The notes beneath the pieces are model-generated. The model saw only the letters and a program-made list of their open reading frames with translations, did no database searches and was not told the origin of the DNA. Below, piece after piece: positions 16,453 through 25,428 of a stretch of DNA of 64,000 nt. Position 1 is the stretch's first letter. Each line of letters opens with the position of its first letter. Position numbers and translations under genes: made by a program. The stretch comes from Falsigemmobacter faecalis (lineage in GTDB: Bacteria > Pseudomonadota > Alphaproteobacteria > Rhodobacterales > Rhodobacteraceae), in contig NZ_RRAZ01000005.1 in NCBI RefSeq assembly GCF_003863335.1, forward strand, positions 124,001-188,000, read 5' to 3'.

Positions 16453-17250
16453 TCAGCCGATGCGGCCGGTGATATAGGATTCGGTGCGCGGATCGGTCGG
16501 ATTGGTAAAGATCTGTCCGGTCTCACCATATTCCACCAGGTTGCCAAGGTGAAAAAAGGCGGTGCGCTGGCTGACGCGGGCGGCCTGCTGCATGGAATGG
16601 GTGACGATCACCACCGAGAACTGCCCGCGCAGCTCATCGATCAGCTCTTCGACCTGGGCGGTGGCAATGGGATCAAGCGCCGAGCAGGGCTCATCCATCA
16701 AAAGCACTTCCGGTGAGGTGGCAATGGCGCGCGCGATGCAAAGGCGCTGCTGCTGCCCGCCTGAAAGCCCGGTGCCCGGCGCGTTCAGACGGTCCTTGAC
16801 CTCGTTCCAGATCGCCGCTTTGCGCAGGCTTTTCTCAACGATCTCATCGAGTTCAGCTTTGCCGCGCGCAAGGCCGTGGATGCGCGGGCCATAGGCCACA
16901 TTGTCATAGATCGACTTCGGGAAAGGGTTTGGCTTTTGGAACACCATCCCGACCCGCGCGCGCAGCTGCACCGGATCGACGCGGCGGTCGTAGATGTCTT
17001 CGCCGTCCAGCTCAATCCGGCCGGTCACCCGGGCCGAGGCCACGGTGTCATTCATCCGGTTCAGGCAGCGCAGAAAGGTCGATTTCCCGCAGCCCGAGGG
17101 GCCGATGAAGGCGGTGACCGTTTTGTCGAGAATGTCGACATCAACATCCTTCAGCGCATGGGTGGTTCCGTAGTGAACCTGCACGCCCCGGGCGATCATT
17201 TTTGAGGTCTGGCTGTCCACGGTTCTCTCCGCAATTCGCATGTCTTTCAC
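16453..17250 (-). CDS. pstB: Phosphate ABC transporter ATP-binding protein
   Basis: ATPase of the high-affinity phosphate importer. Walker [12 protein letters not shown]-loop FQKPNPFP, signature LSGGQQQRL, Walker [13 protein letters not shown] and the H-loop VIVTHSMQ are all intact; [14 protein letters not shown] is characteristic of PstB. The GTG at 17250 is taken as start because AGGAG, overlapping the pstA stop, is 7 nt upstream; an ATG at 17241 is the alternative. Length 265 aa is normal. Confidence 0.96.
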   Translation of the reverse strand: MKDMRIAERTVDSQTSKMIARGVQVHYGTTHALKDVDVDILDKTVTAFIGPSGCGKSTFLRCLNRMNDTVASARVTGRIELDGEDIYDRRVDPVQLRARVGMVFQKPNPFPKSIYDNVAYGPRIHGLARGKAELDEIVEKSLRKAAIWNEVKDRLNAPGTGLSGGQQQRLCIARAIATSPEVLLMDEPCSALDPIATAQVEELIDELRGQFSVVIVTHSMQQAARVSQRTAFFHLGNLVEYGETGQIFTNPTDPRTESYITGRIG

Positions 17251-17261
17251 GGGGCGGCTCC

Positions 17262-18578
17262 TTACCAGCGACGCTCAAAGCGGCGACGCAGCAGAATGGC
17301 GATGGCATTCATCACGATCAGGAACAGCAGCAGGACAATGATGGCTCCGGATGCGCGTTCCATAAAGGCGGGATCTGCCCGGGTGGTCCAGTTATAAACC
17401 TGAACCGGCAGGGCAGAGGCGGGATCAAAGAAGCCCTCCGGCGGGGCGGCGGGATAATCGCGCACAAAGGCAACCATCCCGATCAGCAGCAGCGGTGCGG
17501 TCTCCCCCAGGGCCTGGGCGAGACCAATGATGGTTCCAGTCAGGATCCCCGGCATCGCCAGCGGCAGCACATGGTGGAAGATCGCCTGCATTTTTGAGGC
17601 CCCGACCCCAAGCGCCGCATCACGGATTGAGGGCGGCACCGCCTTCAGCGCCGCGCGGGTTGAGATGATGATGGTCGGCAGCGTCATCAGCGTCAGCACC
17701 AGTCCGCCCACGATCGGCGCAGACTGCGGCAGGCCCGCGAAATTGATGAAGATCGCAAGCCCCAGGATCCCGAAGACGATCGAGGGCACCGCCGCGAGGT
17801 TCGAGATATTCACCTCAATCAGATCGGTCAGCCGGTTCTGCGGGGCAAATTCCTCAAGATAGATCGAGGCAGCGACCCCCAGCGGCACTGAAATGCACAG
17901 CACAATCAGCATCATATAGGCCGAGCCGAGGATCGCCACGCCCAGGCCCGCAGCTTCGGGGCGCAGCTCAGAGGCATCGGGTGCCGTCAGGAACGAAGGG
18001 TTGAAGCTGAGGTTCAGCATGCCCGCGTCGCGCATGACGGTCGCCAGGGTCAGCTGCTCGGGGCTGATATTACTGTCGAGCTTTGCGCTTTCCATCGTCA
18101 CGCGGCCCTTCAGGAAGCCGTCGACACGACCATTGGCGAGAGCCTCAAAGCGGATCGGTTGCCCGATGAGCGCGGGATCCGCCAGCACCATGCGGCGCAG
18201 CACCGCCGGGGCTTCCTGCGACAGCAGACCCGCGATGGCTTTGTCGCTCAGACCTTCGGTGCTGAGGCCCTTTGCCGCCAGATCCTGCGCAAGCTCGCGG
18301 TCGAGAAGGCGCTTATAAGCGATGGTGGTGACCTTTTGCAGGGCCTCCGGATCGGTGCCTTTGGGGGCGATGATCGCCGCATCAAGCGTCATATCCAGCG
18401 TGATGACGCCCTGACGGAAAGCACCAAGGCCATTGCCCAGCACCGAGGACAGCAGGAAAACCAGGGCCGCCACCGCGAGCCCCACGGCGCCCAGCCCCAT
18501 CAGACGAAAGCGGCTTTCCGAGCGACGGCGGGCTTTGCTGCGCGGATCTGCGACATAGAGTGAAGACGGGGTGCTCAT
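17262..18578 (-). CDS. pstA: Phosphate ABC transporter permease PstA
   Basis: Membrane subunit of the phosphate importer. The 438-aa protein has an N-terminal extension with one membrane span and a roughly 150-residue extracytoplasmic region, as in the DUF3333-containing PstA proteins of alphaproteobacteria, followed by a standard six-span permease domain. The ABC-coupling loop is visible as [21 protein letters not shown]. Its start overlaps the pstC stop by 4 nt (ATGA), implying coupled synthesis of the two permeases. Confidence 0.94.
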   Translation of the reverse strand: MSTPSSLYVADPRSKARRRSESRFRLMGLGAVGLAVAALVFLLSSVLGNGLGAFRQGVITLDMTLDAAIIAPKGTDPEALQKVTTIAYKRLLDRELAQDLAAKGLSTEGLSDKAIAGLLSQEAPAVLRRMVLADPALIGQPIRFEALANGRVDGFLKGRVTMESAKLDSNISPEQLTLATVMRDAGMLNLSFNPSFLTAPDASELRPEAAGLGVAILGSAYMMLIVLCISVPLGVAASIYLEEFAPQNRLTDLIEVNISNLAAVPSIVFGILGLAIFINFAGLPQSAPIVGGLVLTLMTLPTIIISTRAALKAVPPSIRDAALGVGASKMQAIFHHVLPLAMPGILTGTIIGLAQALGETAPLLLIGMVAFVRDYPAAPPEGFFDPASALPVQVYNWTTRADPAFMERASGAIIVLLLFLIVMNAIAILLRRRFERRW

Positions 18579-19939
18579 TCGTATTGCTCCCGGTATTTGC
18601 GCACGATCACCAGCGCCAGGATGTTCAACCCAAGGGTGAAGATGAAAAGCGTCAGGCCAAGTGCAAAGGCCACCAGAGTCTCGGGGCTGGCAAATTCGGT
18701 GTCGCCGGTCAGCTGGCTGACGATTTTCACGGTGATGGTGGTCATGGCCTCAAAGGGGTTGAGGTCAAGTTTCGCCGCAGCGCCTGCGCCCATCACCACG
18801 ATCATCGTCTCCCCAATCGCGCGGCTGGCGGCCAGCAGCACCGCGCCGACCACGCCGGGGAGGGCTGCGGGCAGAACCACCTGACGGATGGTCTCACTGC
18901 GCGTGGCGCCAAGGCCATAAGAGCCGTCGCGCAAAGACTGCGGCACCGCGTTGATGATGTCATCCGAGAGCGAAGAGACAAAGGGGATCAGCATGATGCC
19001 CATGACCAGACCCGCCGTCAGCACCGAGGAGGAGCTGTCGCCCAGGCCCATGGGCTGCGCCAGATAATCGCGCAGCAGGGGGCCCACGGTGATCAGCGCG
19101 AAAAGCCCGTAAACGATGGTCGGAATACCGGCCAGGATCTCAATCAGCGGCTTTGCCACCGCGCGCATCCGCGGCCCGGCATATTCCGAGAGATAAATCG
19201 CCGCCATCAGCCCCACCGGCACCGCGAACAAAAGCGCGATGAAGGAGATGTAAAGCGTGCCCCACAACAGCGGCCAGAGGCCGAGTTGCGAGCCACCGCC
19301 AAAGCGCGGCGACCAGGTCAGGCTGAGGAAGAAGTCCCGCGCCTCATAGACCTGGAAGAAATGCACCGTCTCAAAGATCAGCGAGGCGACGATGGCAAAG
19401 GTGGTCAGAATGGCAATCAGCGAGGCGCCCATCAGCATTGCCAGAATGAACTGCTCGACCAGATTGCGGGCGCGGGCCTCGGGCTTGATGCGCAAAAACG
19501 CCCAGATCGCCCCCCCAAGGGCGAGCGCAAGGGCTGCGATGCTCAGGCTCAGGCGCGCGCTTTCATATCCTTCGTTCAGGGCCTGCGCGGCGGCGATGAC
19601 AGAGGGCAGGGTGGCCGCGGTCGCCGGCAGACCGTTTGCGATCCGCCGCGCTTCATCAAGCAGCAGTGCGATCCCCGATCCGGCCGGAATATCCGAGGTG
19701 GGGATCATGCCCGCAGCGCGGCCTTCAAGGAAAACCGGCTGCAGCAGGAGCCAGACTGCAACCAGCAAAAGCGCAGGCACGGTGGCGAAAAGGAAAACCG
19801 ACTGACCATAGGCCATGGGCAGCGAGTGCAGACGTTGCCCCGAGCTTTCAGAGCGGAGCAGCGCCCGACGGCGGCCCAGCACCAGCCCGGCGATCCCGGT
19901 GCAAAGAATGATGAGGATCAGAAGGCCAGGGGACATCAT
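18575..19939 (-). CDS. pstC: Phosphate ABC transporter permease PstC
   Basis: Second membrane subunit of the importer, 454 aa. It too carries an N-terminal membrane/periplasmic extension (about the first 150 residues) before the permease domain. Conserved PstC segments include AGIPTIVYGLFALITVGP and the coupling loop SLRDGSYGLGATRSETIRQV. The start is the first of two consecutive ATG codons. It begins 55 nt after the pstS stop and overlaps pstA by 4 nt. Confidence 0.94.
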   Translation of the reverse strand: MMSPGLLILIILCTGIAGLVLGRRRALLRSESSGQRLHSLPMAYGQSVFLFATVPALLLVAVWLLLQPVFLEGRAAGMIPTSDIPAGSGIALLLDEARRIANGLPATAATLPSVIAAAQALNEGYESARLSLSIAALALALGGAIWAFLRIKPEARARNLVEQFILAMLMGASLIAILTTFAIVASLIFETVHFFQVYEARDFFLSLTWSPRFGGGSQLGLWPLLWGTLYISFIALLFAVPVGLMAAIYLSEYAGPRMRAVAKPLIEILAGIPTIVYGLFALITVGPLLRDYLAQPMGLGDSSSSVLTAGLVMGIMLIPFVSSLSDDIINAVPQSLRDGSYGLGATRSETIRQVVLPAALPGVVGAVLLAASRAIGETMIVVMGAGAAAKLDLNPFEAMTTITVKIVSQLTGDTEFASPETLVAFALGLTLFIFTLGLNILALVIVRKYREQYE

Positions 19940-19994
19940 GTCTCTCCGCGCGAAAGGCGGGCAGCGCGAGCCTTCGCGCTGCCCGCGGGACAGA

Positions 19995-21014
19995 TTACTT
20001 TTTCAGAACGTCCTGAGCGGCCACAGCAGCCTGGGTCGCGGCCAGCTCGGGATCCGAGACGAGGCCGTATTGTGCCAGCGGGCCTTCCGGGCCGGCCATA
20101 TCGTCCGAGACGAAGAATTCCACGAATTCCTGCAGGCCCGGGATCACGCCGATATGCGCTTTCTTGACGTAGAAGTAGAGCGGACGTGACACCGGATAGG
20201 TGCCGGTCGCGATGGTCTCGGTCGAGGGCATCACGCCGTCGATGGTGGCCACGCGCAGCTTGTCGGTGTTGTTCTCATAGAAGGACAGACCGAAGATGCC
20301 GATGCCGTTTTTATTGGCCGCCACGCGGGCCAGGGTCTCGGTGTAATCGCCGTCGATATCAACCGAAACGCCGTCGGTGCGCAGCAGGGTGCAGGCTTTC
20401 GCGTCGCCCTTGGCGGCTTTGAAGAGATCTTCCGCGCCGGTGGCCTTGCAGCCTGCGTGCAGCACTTTTTCCTCAAAGACTTCGCGGGTGCCGTGTTTGG
20501 TGCCCGGAACGAAGGCCAGGATCGGCTGGTCGGGCAGGCTTGCGTCAACCTCTTTCCAGGACTTGCGGGTGTTCGGGACCAGCTTGCCGTCGACGACGAC
20601 TTCGGCGGCCAGGGCATTGAACCACTGCGACGGCGTGAAGGCGAATTCCGCGCCATTGATATCCGAGGCAAAGACGATGCCGTCATAGCCGATGCGGACT
20701 TCCATGACATCCGTCACGCCATTGGCGGCGCAGTCAGCAAGCTCTTTGTCGCGGATCGGGCGCGAGGCATTGGCGATATCGGCGGTGGTCGGGCCGGTGC
20801 CTTCACAAAAGCGCTTGATGCCGCCGCCGGTGCCGCCCGATTCGACGACCGGGGTTGCGAAGTCAAAGTTTTCGCCAAAGGCTTCGGCAACGATGGTGGC
20901 ATAGGGCAGCACCGTCGAGGAGCCTGCAGCCTGAATGTTGTCACGTGCAAAAGCAGCAGAAGCCGCCACTGTGGAAATCGCTAAAGCAGAAACGGAGATC
21001 TTCAGAAAAGACAT
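19995..21014 (-). CDS. pstS: Phosphate-binding periplasmic protein
   Basis: Periplasmic receptor delivering phosphate to PstCAB. The ATG at 21014 is preceded by AAGGAGCGATCC and gives a 339-aa precursor with a clean signal peptide (MSFLKISVSALAISTVAASA, cleavage after AFA). Phosphate-contacting motifs are AAGSSTVLPY, ESGGTGGGIKRFC and NASRPI. The RPLYFYVKKAHI segment and C-terminal EFFVSDDMAG are typical of the longer PstS/SphX-like proteins of this group. First gene of the operon, behind a Pho box. Confidence 0.95.
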   Translation of the reverse strand: MSFLKISVSALAISTVAASAAFARDNIQAAGSSTVLPYATIVAEAFGENFDFATPVVESGGTGGGIKRFCEGTGPTTADIANASRPIRDKELADCAANGVTDVMEVRIGYDGIVFASDINGAEFAFTPSQWFNALAAEVVVDGKLVPNTRKSWKEVDASLPDQPILAFVPGTKHGTREVFEEKVLHAGCKATGAEDLFKAAKGDAKACTLLRTDGVSVDIDGDYTETLARVAANKNGIGIFGLSFYENNTDKLRVATIDGVMPSTETIATGTYPVSRPLYFYVKKAHIGVIPGLQEFVEFFVSDDMAGPEGPLAQYGLVSDPELAATQAAVAAQDVLKK

Positions 21015-21099
21015 GGATCGCTCCTTCAGGGTCCGGGCCGGGTCTTGGCCTCTCACGGGCTGTCCTAATGCGGTTCTGTGACGCTTCTGCTGCATGTTT

Positions 21100-21117
21100 G
21101 TAACAGAGCAGTGACAA
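21100..21117 (-). promoter_or_regulatory. Pho box upstream of pstS
   Basis: The minus strand reads TTGTCACTGCTCTGTTAC: two 7-bp half sites (TTGTCAC and CTGTTAC) separated by 4 bp, the 11-bp periodicity of PhoB-binding direct repeats (consensus CTGTCAT repeated). It lies about 85 bp upstream of the pstS start, where PhoB normally replaces the -35 element. This supports phosphate-starvation induction of the operon with phoB autoactivation. Confidence 0.7.
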
Positions 21118-21246
21118 TGCGACGGTTCTGCAAAAATCGCGGATTATCGTCGCGCCCCGCCCCGGGGCGCTGTGAAGCAGCCCCGCGGTTCTGGACAAAC
21201 CGCGCCCCCGGCGCTAGCACGAGCCGACACTTCTGGAGAGGTTCCG

Positions 21247-22317
21247 ATGATCCCGCTTGATACGCTGCGCGCCCGTTATCTGGAGGGTATCCGTGCGGCC
21301 GCTGATGAGGCTGCGCTGGAAGAGCTGCGCCTGGCCGCCCTGGGCAAAAAGGGCGAAGTGGCCCTTCTGATGCGCGAACTGGGCAAAATGAGCGCCGAAG
21401 AGCGCCAGACCACCGGCAAATCGCTCAATGAGCTGAAAGACGAAATCGACGCTCTGCTGCGCGCGCGCAAAGCGGCTTTCGCCGATGCGGCTCTCGATGA
21501 GCGTCTGAAGGCCGAATGGCTGGATGTGACCCTGCCGGGTCGTCCGCGCCGCATGGGCACCATTCACCCGGTCAGCCAGGTGATGGAAGAATGCTCGGCC
21601 ATCTTCGCCGATATGGGTTTCCGCGTCGCCGAAGGTCCGCAGATTGAGACCGACTGGTATAACTTCGATGCGCTGAACATCGCGCCTGAGCATCCCGCGC
21701 GTCAGGAGCATGACACTTTCTTTATGCACCGCGCCGAGGGCGATGCCCGCCCGCCGCATGTGCTGCGCACCCATACCTCGCCGGTGCAGATCCGCGCCAT
21801 GCTGGATCAGGGCGCGCCGATCCGCGTGATCGCGCCGGGCCGGGTTTACCGCATGGATATGGACCAGACCCATACGCCGATGTTCCACCAGATCGAGGGC
21901 ATGGCGATCGACCGGGACATCTCGATGGCGAATCTGAAATGGGTGCTGGAGGAGTTCTTCTCGGCCTATTTCGGCACCAAGGTGAAGACCCGTTTCCGCG
22001 CCTCGCATTTCCCCTTCACCGAGCCTTCGGCGGAGGTCGACATCCAATGCTCCTGGGTCGGCGGTCAGCTGAAAGTCGGCGAGGGTGATGGCTGGCTGGA
22101 GGTTCTCGGCTCGGGCATGATGCATCCCAAAGTGCTGCAGGCCGGTGGCATTGACCCGAACGAATGGCAGGGCTTTGCCTTCGGGATGGGCATCGACCGC
22201 ATGGCCATGCTGAAATACGGCATTCCCGATCTGCGTGCCTTCTTTGAGAGTGACCTGCGCTGGCTGCGCCACTACGGCTTCGGCGCGCTGGACGCTCCGA
22301 GCATCCACGCCGGCTGA
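21247..22317 (+). CDS. pheS: Phenylalanyl-tRNA synthetase alpha subunit
   Basis: Charges tRNA-Phe as part of an alpha2-beta2 enzyme with PheT. The 356-aa protein has an N-terminal coiled coil ([20 protein letters not shown]) and class II catalytic motifs: [14 protein letters not shown] (motif 1 region), [20 protein letters not shown] (motif 2) and [14 protein letters not shown] (motif 3). The ATG at 21247, after TGGAGAGG, is preferred over an upstream in-frame start at 21172. A strong terminator follows 20 nt after the stop, and pheT is not adjacent. Confidence 0.97.
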   Translation: MIPLDTLRARYLEGIRAAADEAALEELRLAALGKKGEVALLMRELGKMSAEERQTTGKSLNELKDEIDALLRARKAAFADAALDERLKAEWLDVTLPGRPRRMGTIHPVSQVMEECSAIFADMGFRVAEGPQIETDWYNFDALNIAPEHPARQEHDTFFMHRAEGDARPPHVLRTHTSPVQIRAMLDQGAPIRVIAPGRVYRMDMDQTHTPMFHQIEGMAIDRDISMANLKWVLEEFFSAYFGTKVKTRFRASHFPFTEPSAEVDIQCSWVGGQLKVGEGDGWLEVLGSGMMHPKVLQAGGIDPNEWQGFAFGMGIDRMAMLKYGIPDLRAFFESDLRWLRHYGFGALDAPSIHAG

Positions 22318-22337
22318 GCGCCGTTTTTCCGGTCACG

Positions 22338-22373
22338 AAAAACGCCCCGCCAAAATCGGCGGGGCGTTTTTTT
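22338..22373 (+). terminator. Intrinsic terminator of pheS
   Basis: AAAAACGCCCCGCC, a 6-nt loop and GGCGGGGCGTTTTTTT form a 12-bp-plus stem with a seven-T tail. It ends pheS as a single-gene transcript. Confidence 0.95.
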
Positions 22374-22471
22374 GCAGCGCAGCGCCTGACCACGCCGGTG
22401 AGGGTCCTGCAGCTGTCCACAGCTTTCGCAGCCTCACGCCAGAGTGCAACGCCCCATAGCCCCTGACCTGC

Positions 22472-22490
22472 GGCTTTGTTACGCAAATAA
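22472..22490. repeat. Remnant terminal inverted repeat of an IS5/IS903-group element
   Basis: GGCTTTGTTACGCAAATAA closely resembles the GGCTTTGTTGxxxAAATC end shared by IS903-group (IS5 family) insertion sequences. It lies just past the stop of a decayed transposase 3' end (22525), the distance and orientation expected for the right end of such an element. No partner repeat is visible on the far side. Confidence 0.5.
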
Positions 22491-22524
22491 GCTGTCTGGT
22501 ATTCTGCCCCTTATTCCTTGGGTT

Positions 22525-22692
22525 TCATGCAACAGCCTCGGTGATCCCGGGTCCGGAAGCTGTGAAGCGATTCAGGATGGCGGCACAGATTTGCACTTCA
22601 GCCGCCTGCCTGTCGGGCGTTCTGGCTGTGCGGCGATGCCGGGGACGCCTGATGCCCTTCATCTTCGCTTCAGCGCGGTGTCGGAAGATCCC
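22525..22692 (-). pseudogene. 3'-terminal fragment of an IS5-family (IS903 group) transposase
   Basis: The last 55 codons of a minus-strand frame read RHRAEAKMKG..., PDRQAAEVQICAAILNRFTA and GITEAVA. In IS903-group transposases the C-terminus is of the form RSRVETKMH..., FDRQVAEFQVRVAVLNGFTALGxPVTEVV, so the match is recognisable over the final region. Upstream of about 22692 the similarity is lost, the DDE catalytic domain is absent and the sequence is degenerate. The rest of the gap (22374-22471 and 22700-22917) holds nothing else I can identify. Confidence 0.6.
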
Positions 22693-22917
22693 CGTTTCAG
22701 TTCCGTCAGAGCAATCGCCCCCAGGCGTCCGGATATCGGCAAGGCTCTTCGCGCCATCACCTGAGGGCTGCCAAAATCGCGCAGTTTTGCCGGGCCGGTG
22801 GCTGTAGAGCTGCACAGGGATTGAGTGAGGATGCGCGGCAGATCCCCCGAAGTTCATCTCCACATCTTCCGGTTCGGTTCGGTTCAGAGGGCGCAGGGGC
22901 GCCACCGTCTCTTCAGG

Positions 22918-24291
22918 TCAGGCTGCAATCTGCCGGGCAAGGCAGACCTGATCGCGGCCCTGACGCTTGGCGATCAGCAACGCCTCATCGGCGCGTCTGA
23001 GCATCTCTCCCGCCTGGCAGGCAGCGCCGCCGCTCAGGGCAAGGCCGATGGAGGCGGTGACGGGCAGCGACCGGCGCTCTGCGGGTAATAAAAACGGGCT
23101 CAGCGTCAGGTTGCGCCGCAGACGATCGGCCAGCGCCAGCGCATCGCGGCCGTTGCAAAGCCTTGCTGCGATGAGAAATTCTTCGCCGCCATAGCGTGCG
23201 ACCAGATCGCCGGGGGGAAGGTCGCTGCGCAGACGTCGCGCAACTTCCGTCAGCACATCATCCCCCGCCGCATGGCCGAAGGTGTCATTGACCGCCTTGA
23301 AGTGGTCGAGATCAAGCAGCATCACCGCGCAGGTCTCGCCGGAGGCCGCGGCCTCCTCCAGCATCCGCGACAGGGCGGGCAGCGCGTGTCGGCGGTTGCT
23401 GAGGCCGGTCAGCGGATCGGTCAGCGCGAGGCGCAGGCCGTCATGCAGCAGGCGCAGGCGGGCATTGGCGCTTTGACGGCGCTGAAGCAGGCGGCGCAGG
23501 CGCAGGGCCGCCTCAGGCGGGGTAAAACCGGCGGGCAGCACGCCGTCTGCGCCCAGATCAAGGGCTGCGGCGGCCGCAGCCTCCCCTTCGGGCGGACTGG
23601 CCCAGATCACGGGGGCGCCGGAGGGCAGCCGCCGTGCCAGAAGTTCGGCCAGCAGATCCAGGCCCTGACCACAGGGCGCGGTGTCGGGGCAAAGCAGGAT
23701 GGCGTCGGTGTCTGCATCGCCCAGCTCCAGCACGGCGGCGGGGGAGACGGGCACCAGCCGGTGCGGGGCGATCAGCGGGGTCAGGCGCCCGCTCAGCCGC
23801 TCTGCCAGGGGGTTTGGCGCGACCACCGCGATCTGAGCGGGCAGAAGCGGGGCGGGTGAGGGTTCGCGGAAGCCGTCGATCATCTCTTCGGAAAGGCTGA
23901 GGGGGTCGCGCAGCAGGGGGCCGCTCTGGCGCAGAAGGCTGCGGATCTGCGCCATCAACAGCGCTGAGGGCGCTTCAGCTGACAGCACATCGCTGGCCCC
24001 CGCCATCAGCGCGGTAAGACGCGCCGGGCCATCTGCGCTGCGCAGCAGCGTCAGAACCGGCAGTCCGGGCAGCCCGGAACGCCTGCGCAGCAGCTCACAG
24101 GCCGAAGCGCCGCCAAAGCCCGGGATCGAGCCGCTGAGCAGCATCAGATCGGGCGAATGATCGCGCAGCTGCGCCAGCCCCTCACGCAGACCGCAGGCGG
24201 CGCGCAGATCATAGCAGGCGGCGCGCAGCCTTGCCTGCAGCCCGACCCGGCGTGTCGCTGCCTCGTCAATAATGAGTATGCGGCGCAGCAT
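22918..24291 (-). CDS. Diguanylate cyclase with two degenerate receiver domains (PleD-like layout)
   Basis: A 457-aa protein with REC-REC-GGDEF order. The GGDEF domain (from about residue 290) is intact: LTDPLTGLSNRR, DLDHFKAVNDTFGHAAGD and an RYGGEEF active site, so c-di-GMP synthesis is expected. The receivers look unable to be phosphorylated: where the phospho-Asp should be, the first has LMLLSGSIPGFGG (Ser) and the second DAILLCPDTAP (Cys). The allosteric RxxD inhibitory site before GGEEF is replaced by PPGD, so product feedback is probably absent. The gene is divergent from the DUF3572 gene (151-bp gap). Confidence 0.85.
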   Translation of the reverse strand: MLRRILIIDEAATRRVGLQARLRAACYDLRAACGLREGLAQLRDHSPDLMLLSGSIPGFGGASACELLRRRSGLPGLPVLTLLRSADGPARLTALMAGASDVLSAEAPSALLMAQIRSLLRQSGPLLRDPLSLSEEMIDGFREPSPAPLLPAQIAVVAPNPLAERLSGRLTPLIAPHRLVPVSPAAVLELGDADTDAILLCPDTAPCGQGLDLLAELLARRLPSGAPVIWASPPEGEAAAAAALDLGADGVLPAGFTPPEAALRLRRLLQRRQSANARLRLLHDGLRLALTDPLTGLSNRRHALPALSRMLEEAAASGETCAVMLLDLDHFKAVNDTFGHAAGDDVLTEVARRLRSDLPPGDLVARYGGEEFLIAARLCNGRDALALADRLRRNLTLSPFLLPAERRSLPVTASIGLALSGGAACQAGEMLRRADEALLIAKRQGRDQVCLARQIAA

Positions 24292-24442
24292 CCGGGTTCC
24301 TTTCCTCCGCCTGAGACCCCGGAGCCTTGCCTTGGCTCCGCCTTTGCGTCACCTTGCAGACCATTGGTTAACAATTCGTTGCGCAGACCCGGAGCGCCGG
24401 CCCTGCCGGACGCGCGAGAGAGCGCGGCGGCAGGGGTTTGAG

Positions 24443-24721
24443 ATGAAACGGGATATGGCGGAAACGCTTGCGCTTCAGGCGCTTGGCTGGATCGCGGGGC
24501 AGGATGATCTGTTTGGGCAATTCATGAACGCCACCGGGGCCAGCCGCGATGATCTGCGCGAGCAGGCGGGCAATGCGCATTTTCTGGGCGCCGTTCTGGA
24601 CTTCATTCTGATGGAAGATGACCGCGTGCTGCGCTTTGCAGAAGCGGCGGGCGTGGCGCCCACTTCGCCCGGTCAGGCGCGCCAGGCTCTGCCGGGCGGG
24701 GAGACCCCGCATTGGACCTGA
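24443..24721 (+). CDS. DUF3572 family protein
   Basis: Small 92-aa protein beginning MKRDMAETLALQALGWIA, with the DLFGQFMNATGASRDDLRE and FLGAVLDFILMEDDRVLRF segments typical of the alphaproteobacterial DUF3572 family (function unknown; helical, probably cytosolic). The ATG at 24443 is taken because conservation starts there. The last 10 nt overlap the following HAD gene, indicating an operon. Confidence 0.85.
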   Translation: MKRDMAETLALQALGWIAGQDDLFGQFMNATGASRDDLREQAGNAHFLGAVLDFILMEDDRVLRFAEAAGVAPTSPGQARQALPGGETPHWT

Positions 24722-25428
24722 CAGATCTGACGGTATTGCCGATCCGGGGCCTTCTTTTCGACAAAGACGGCACGCTTTTCGACTTCCGCCGCACCTGGGC
24801 GGCCTGGGCGGCGCAACTGCTGGAGCATCTGGCACCAGGTGATACGCCCCGCCAGCAGGCTATGGCCGGGGCCATTGGCTTTTGTCTGCAGGAACTCGAT
24901 TTCCGCCCCCTGAGCCCTGTGATCGCCGGAACCCCCGCAGAGGTGGCGGCACTTCTGCTGCCCTTCCTGCCGGGGCAGGACCTGGCCCCTCTGGTGGATC
25001 TGATGAACCGTCTGGCGGAAGATGTGCCGCTCTCAGAGGTGGTGCCGCTGAAGCCGCTGCTGGAGGGGTTGATCGCCAAGGGTTATGTCCTTGGGCTCGC
25101 GACCAATGATGCCGAAGCCCCGGCGCGGGCGCATCTGAGCCGCAGCGGCATTGCCGAATATTTCGACTTTGTGGCGGGGTGCGATTCCGGCTTTGGCGCC
25201 AAACCCGCGGCGGGTCAGCTGAAAGCCTTTTGTCGGGTGACGGGACTGGTGCCCGAAGAGGTCGCGATGATCGGCGACAGCACCCATGATCTGCATGCGG
25301 CGGAAGCTGCGGGGATGACGGCGGTGGCCGTTCTGACCGGCATCGCCACCGAGCGCGATCTGGCCCCGGTGGCCGATGTCGTGCTGCGCGACATCGGTGG
25401 GCTGACAGAGTGGCTGCCGCTCAGGTGA
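24712..25428 (+). CDS. HAD-superfamily hydrolase, phosphoglycolate-phosphatase-like
   Basis: Cytosolic phosphatase of 238 aa. HAD motif I is LLFDKDGTLFDF, motif II is LGLATND, the motif III lysine lies near FGAKPAAGQ, and motif IV is MIGDSTHDLHAA. A helical cap domain lies between motifs I and II. The start is a TTG at 24712 inside the DUF3572 gene; no ATG or GTG exists before motif I. Substrate unknown: phosphoglycolate is the usual guess for this subgroup. Its 3' end overlaps the convergent Nudix gene by 8 nt. Confidence 0.88.
   Translation: MDLTDLTVLPIRGLLFDKDGTLFDFRRTWAAWAAQLLEHLAPGDTPRQQAMAGAIGFCLQELDFRPLSPVIAGTPAEVAALLLPFLPGQDLAPLVDLMNRLAEDVPLSEVVPLKPLLEGLIAKGYVLGLATNDAEAPARAHLSRSGIAEYFDFVAGCDSGFGAKPAAGQLKAFCRVTGLVPEEVAMIGDSTHDLHAAEAAGMTAVAVLTGIATERDLAPVADVVLRDIGGLTEWLPLR

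Noticed and set aside
24370-24395. CtrA-like site (GTTAACCAAT) upstream of the cyclase gene
   Set aside because: Only one half-site is recognisable; the second TTAA at the required spacing is missing.
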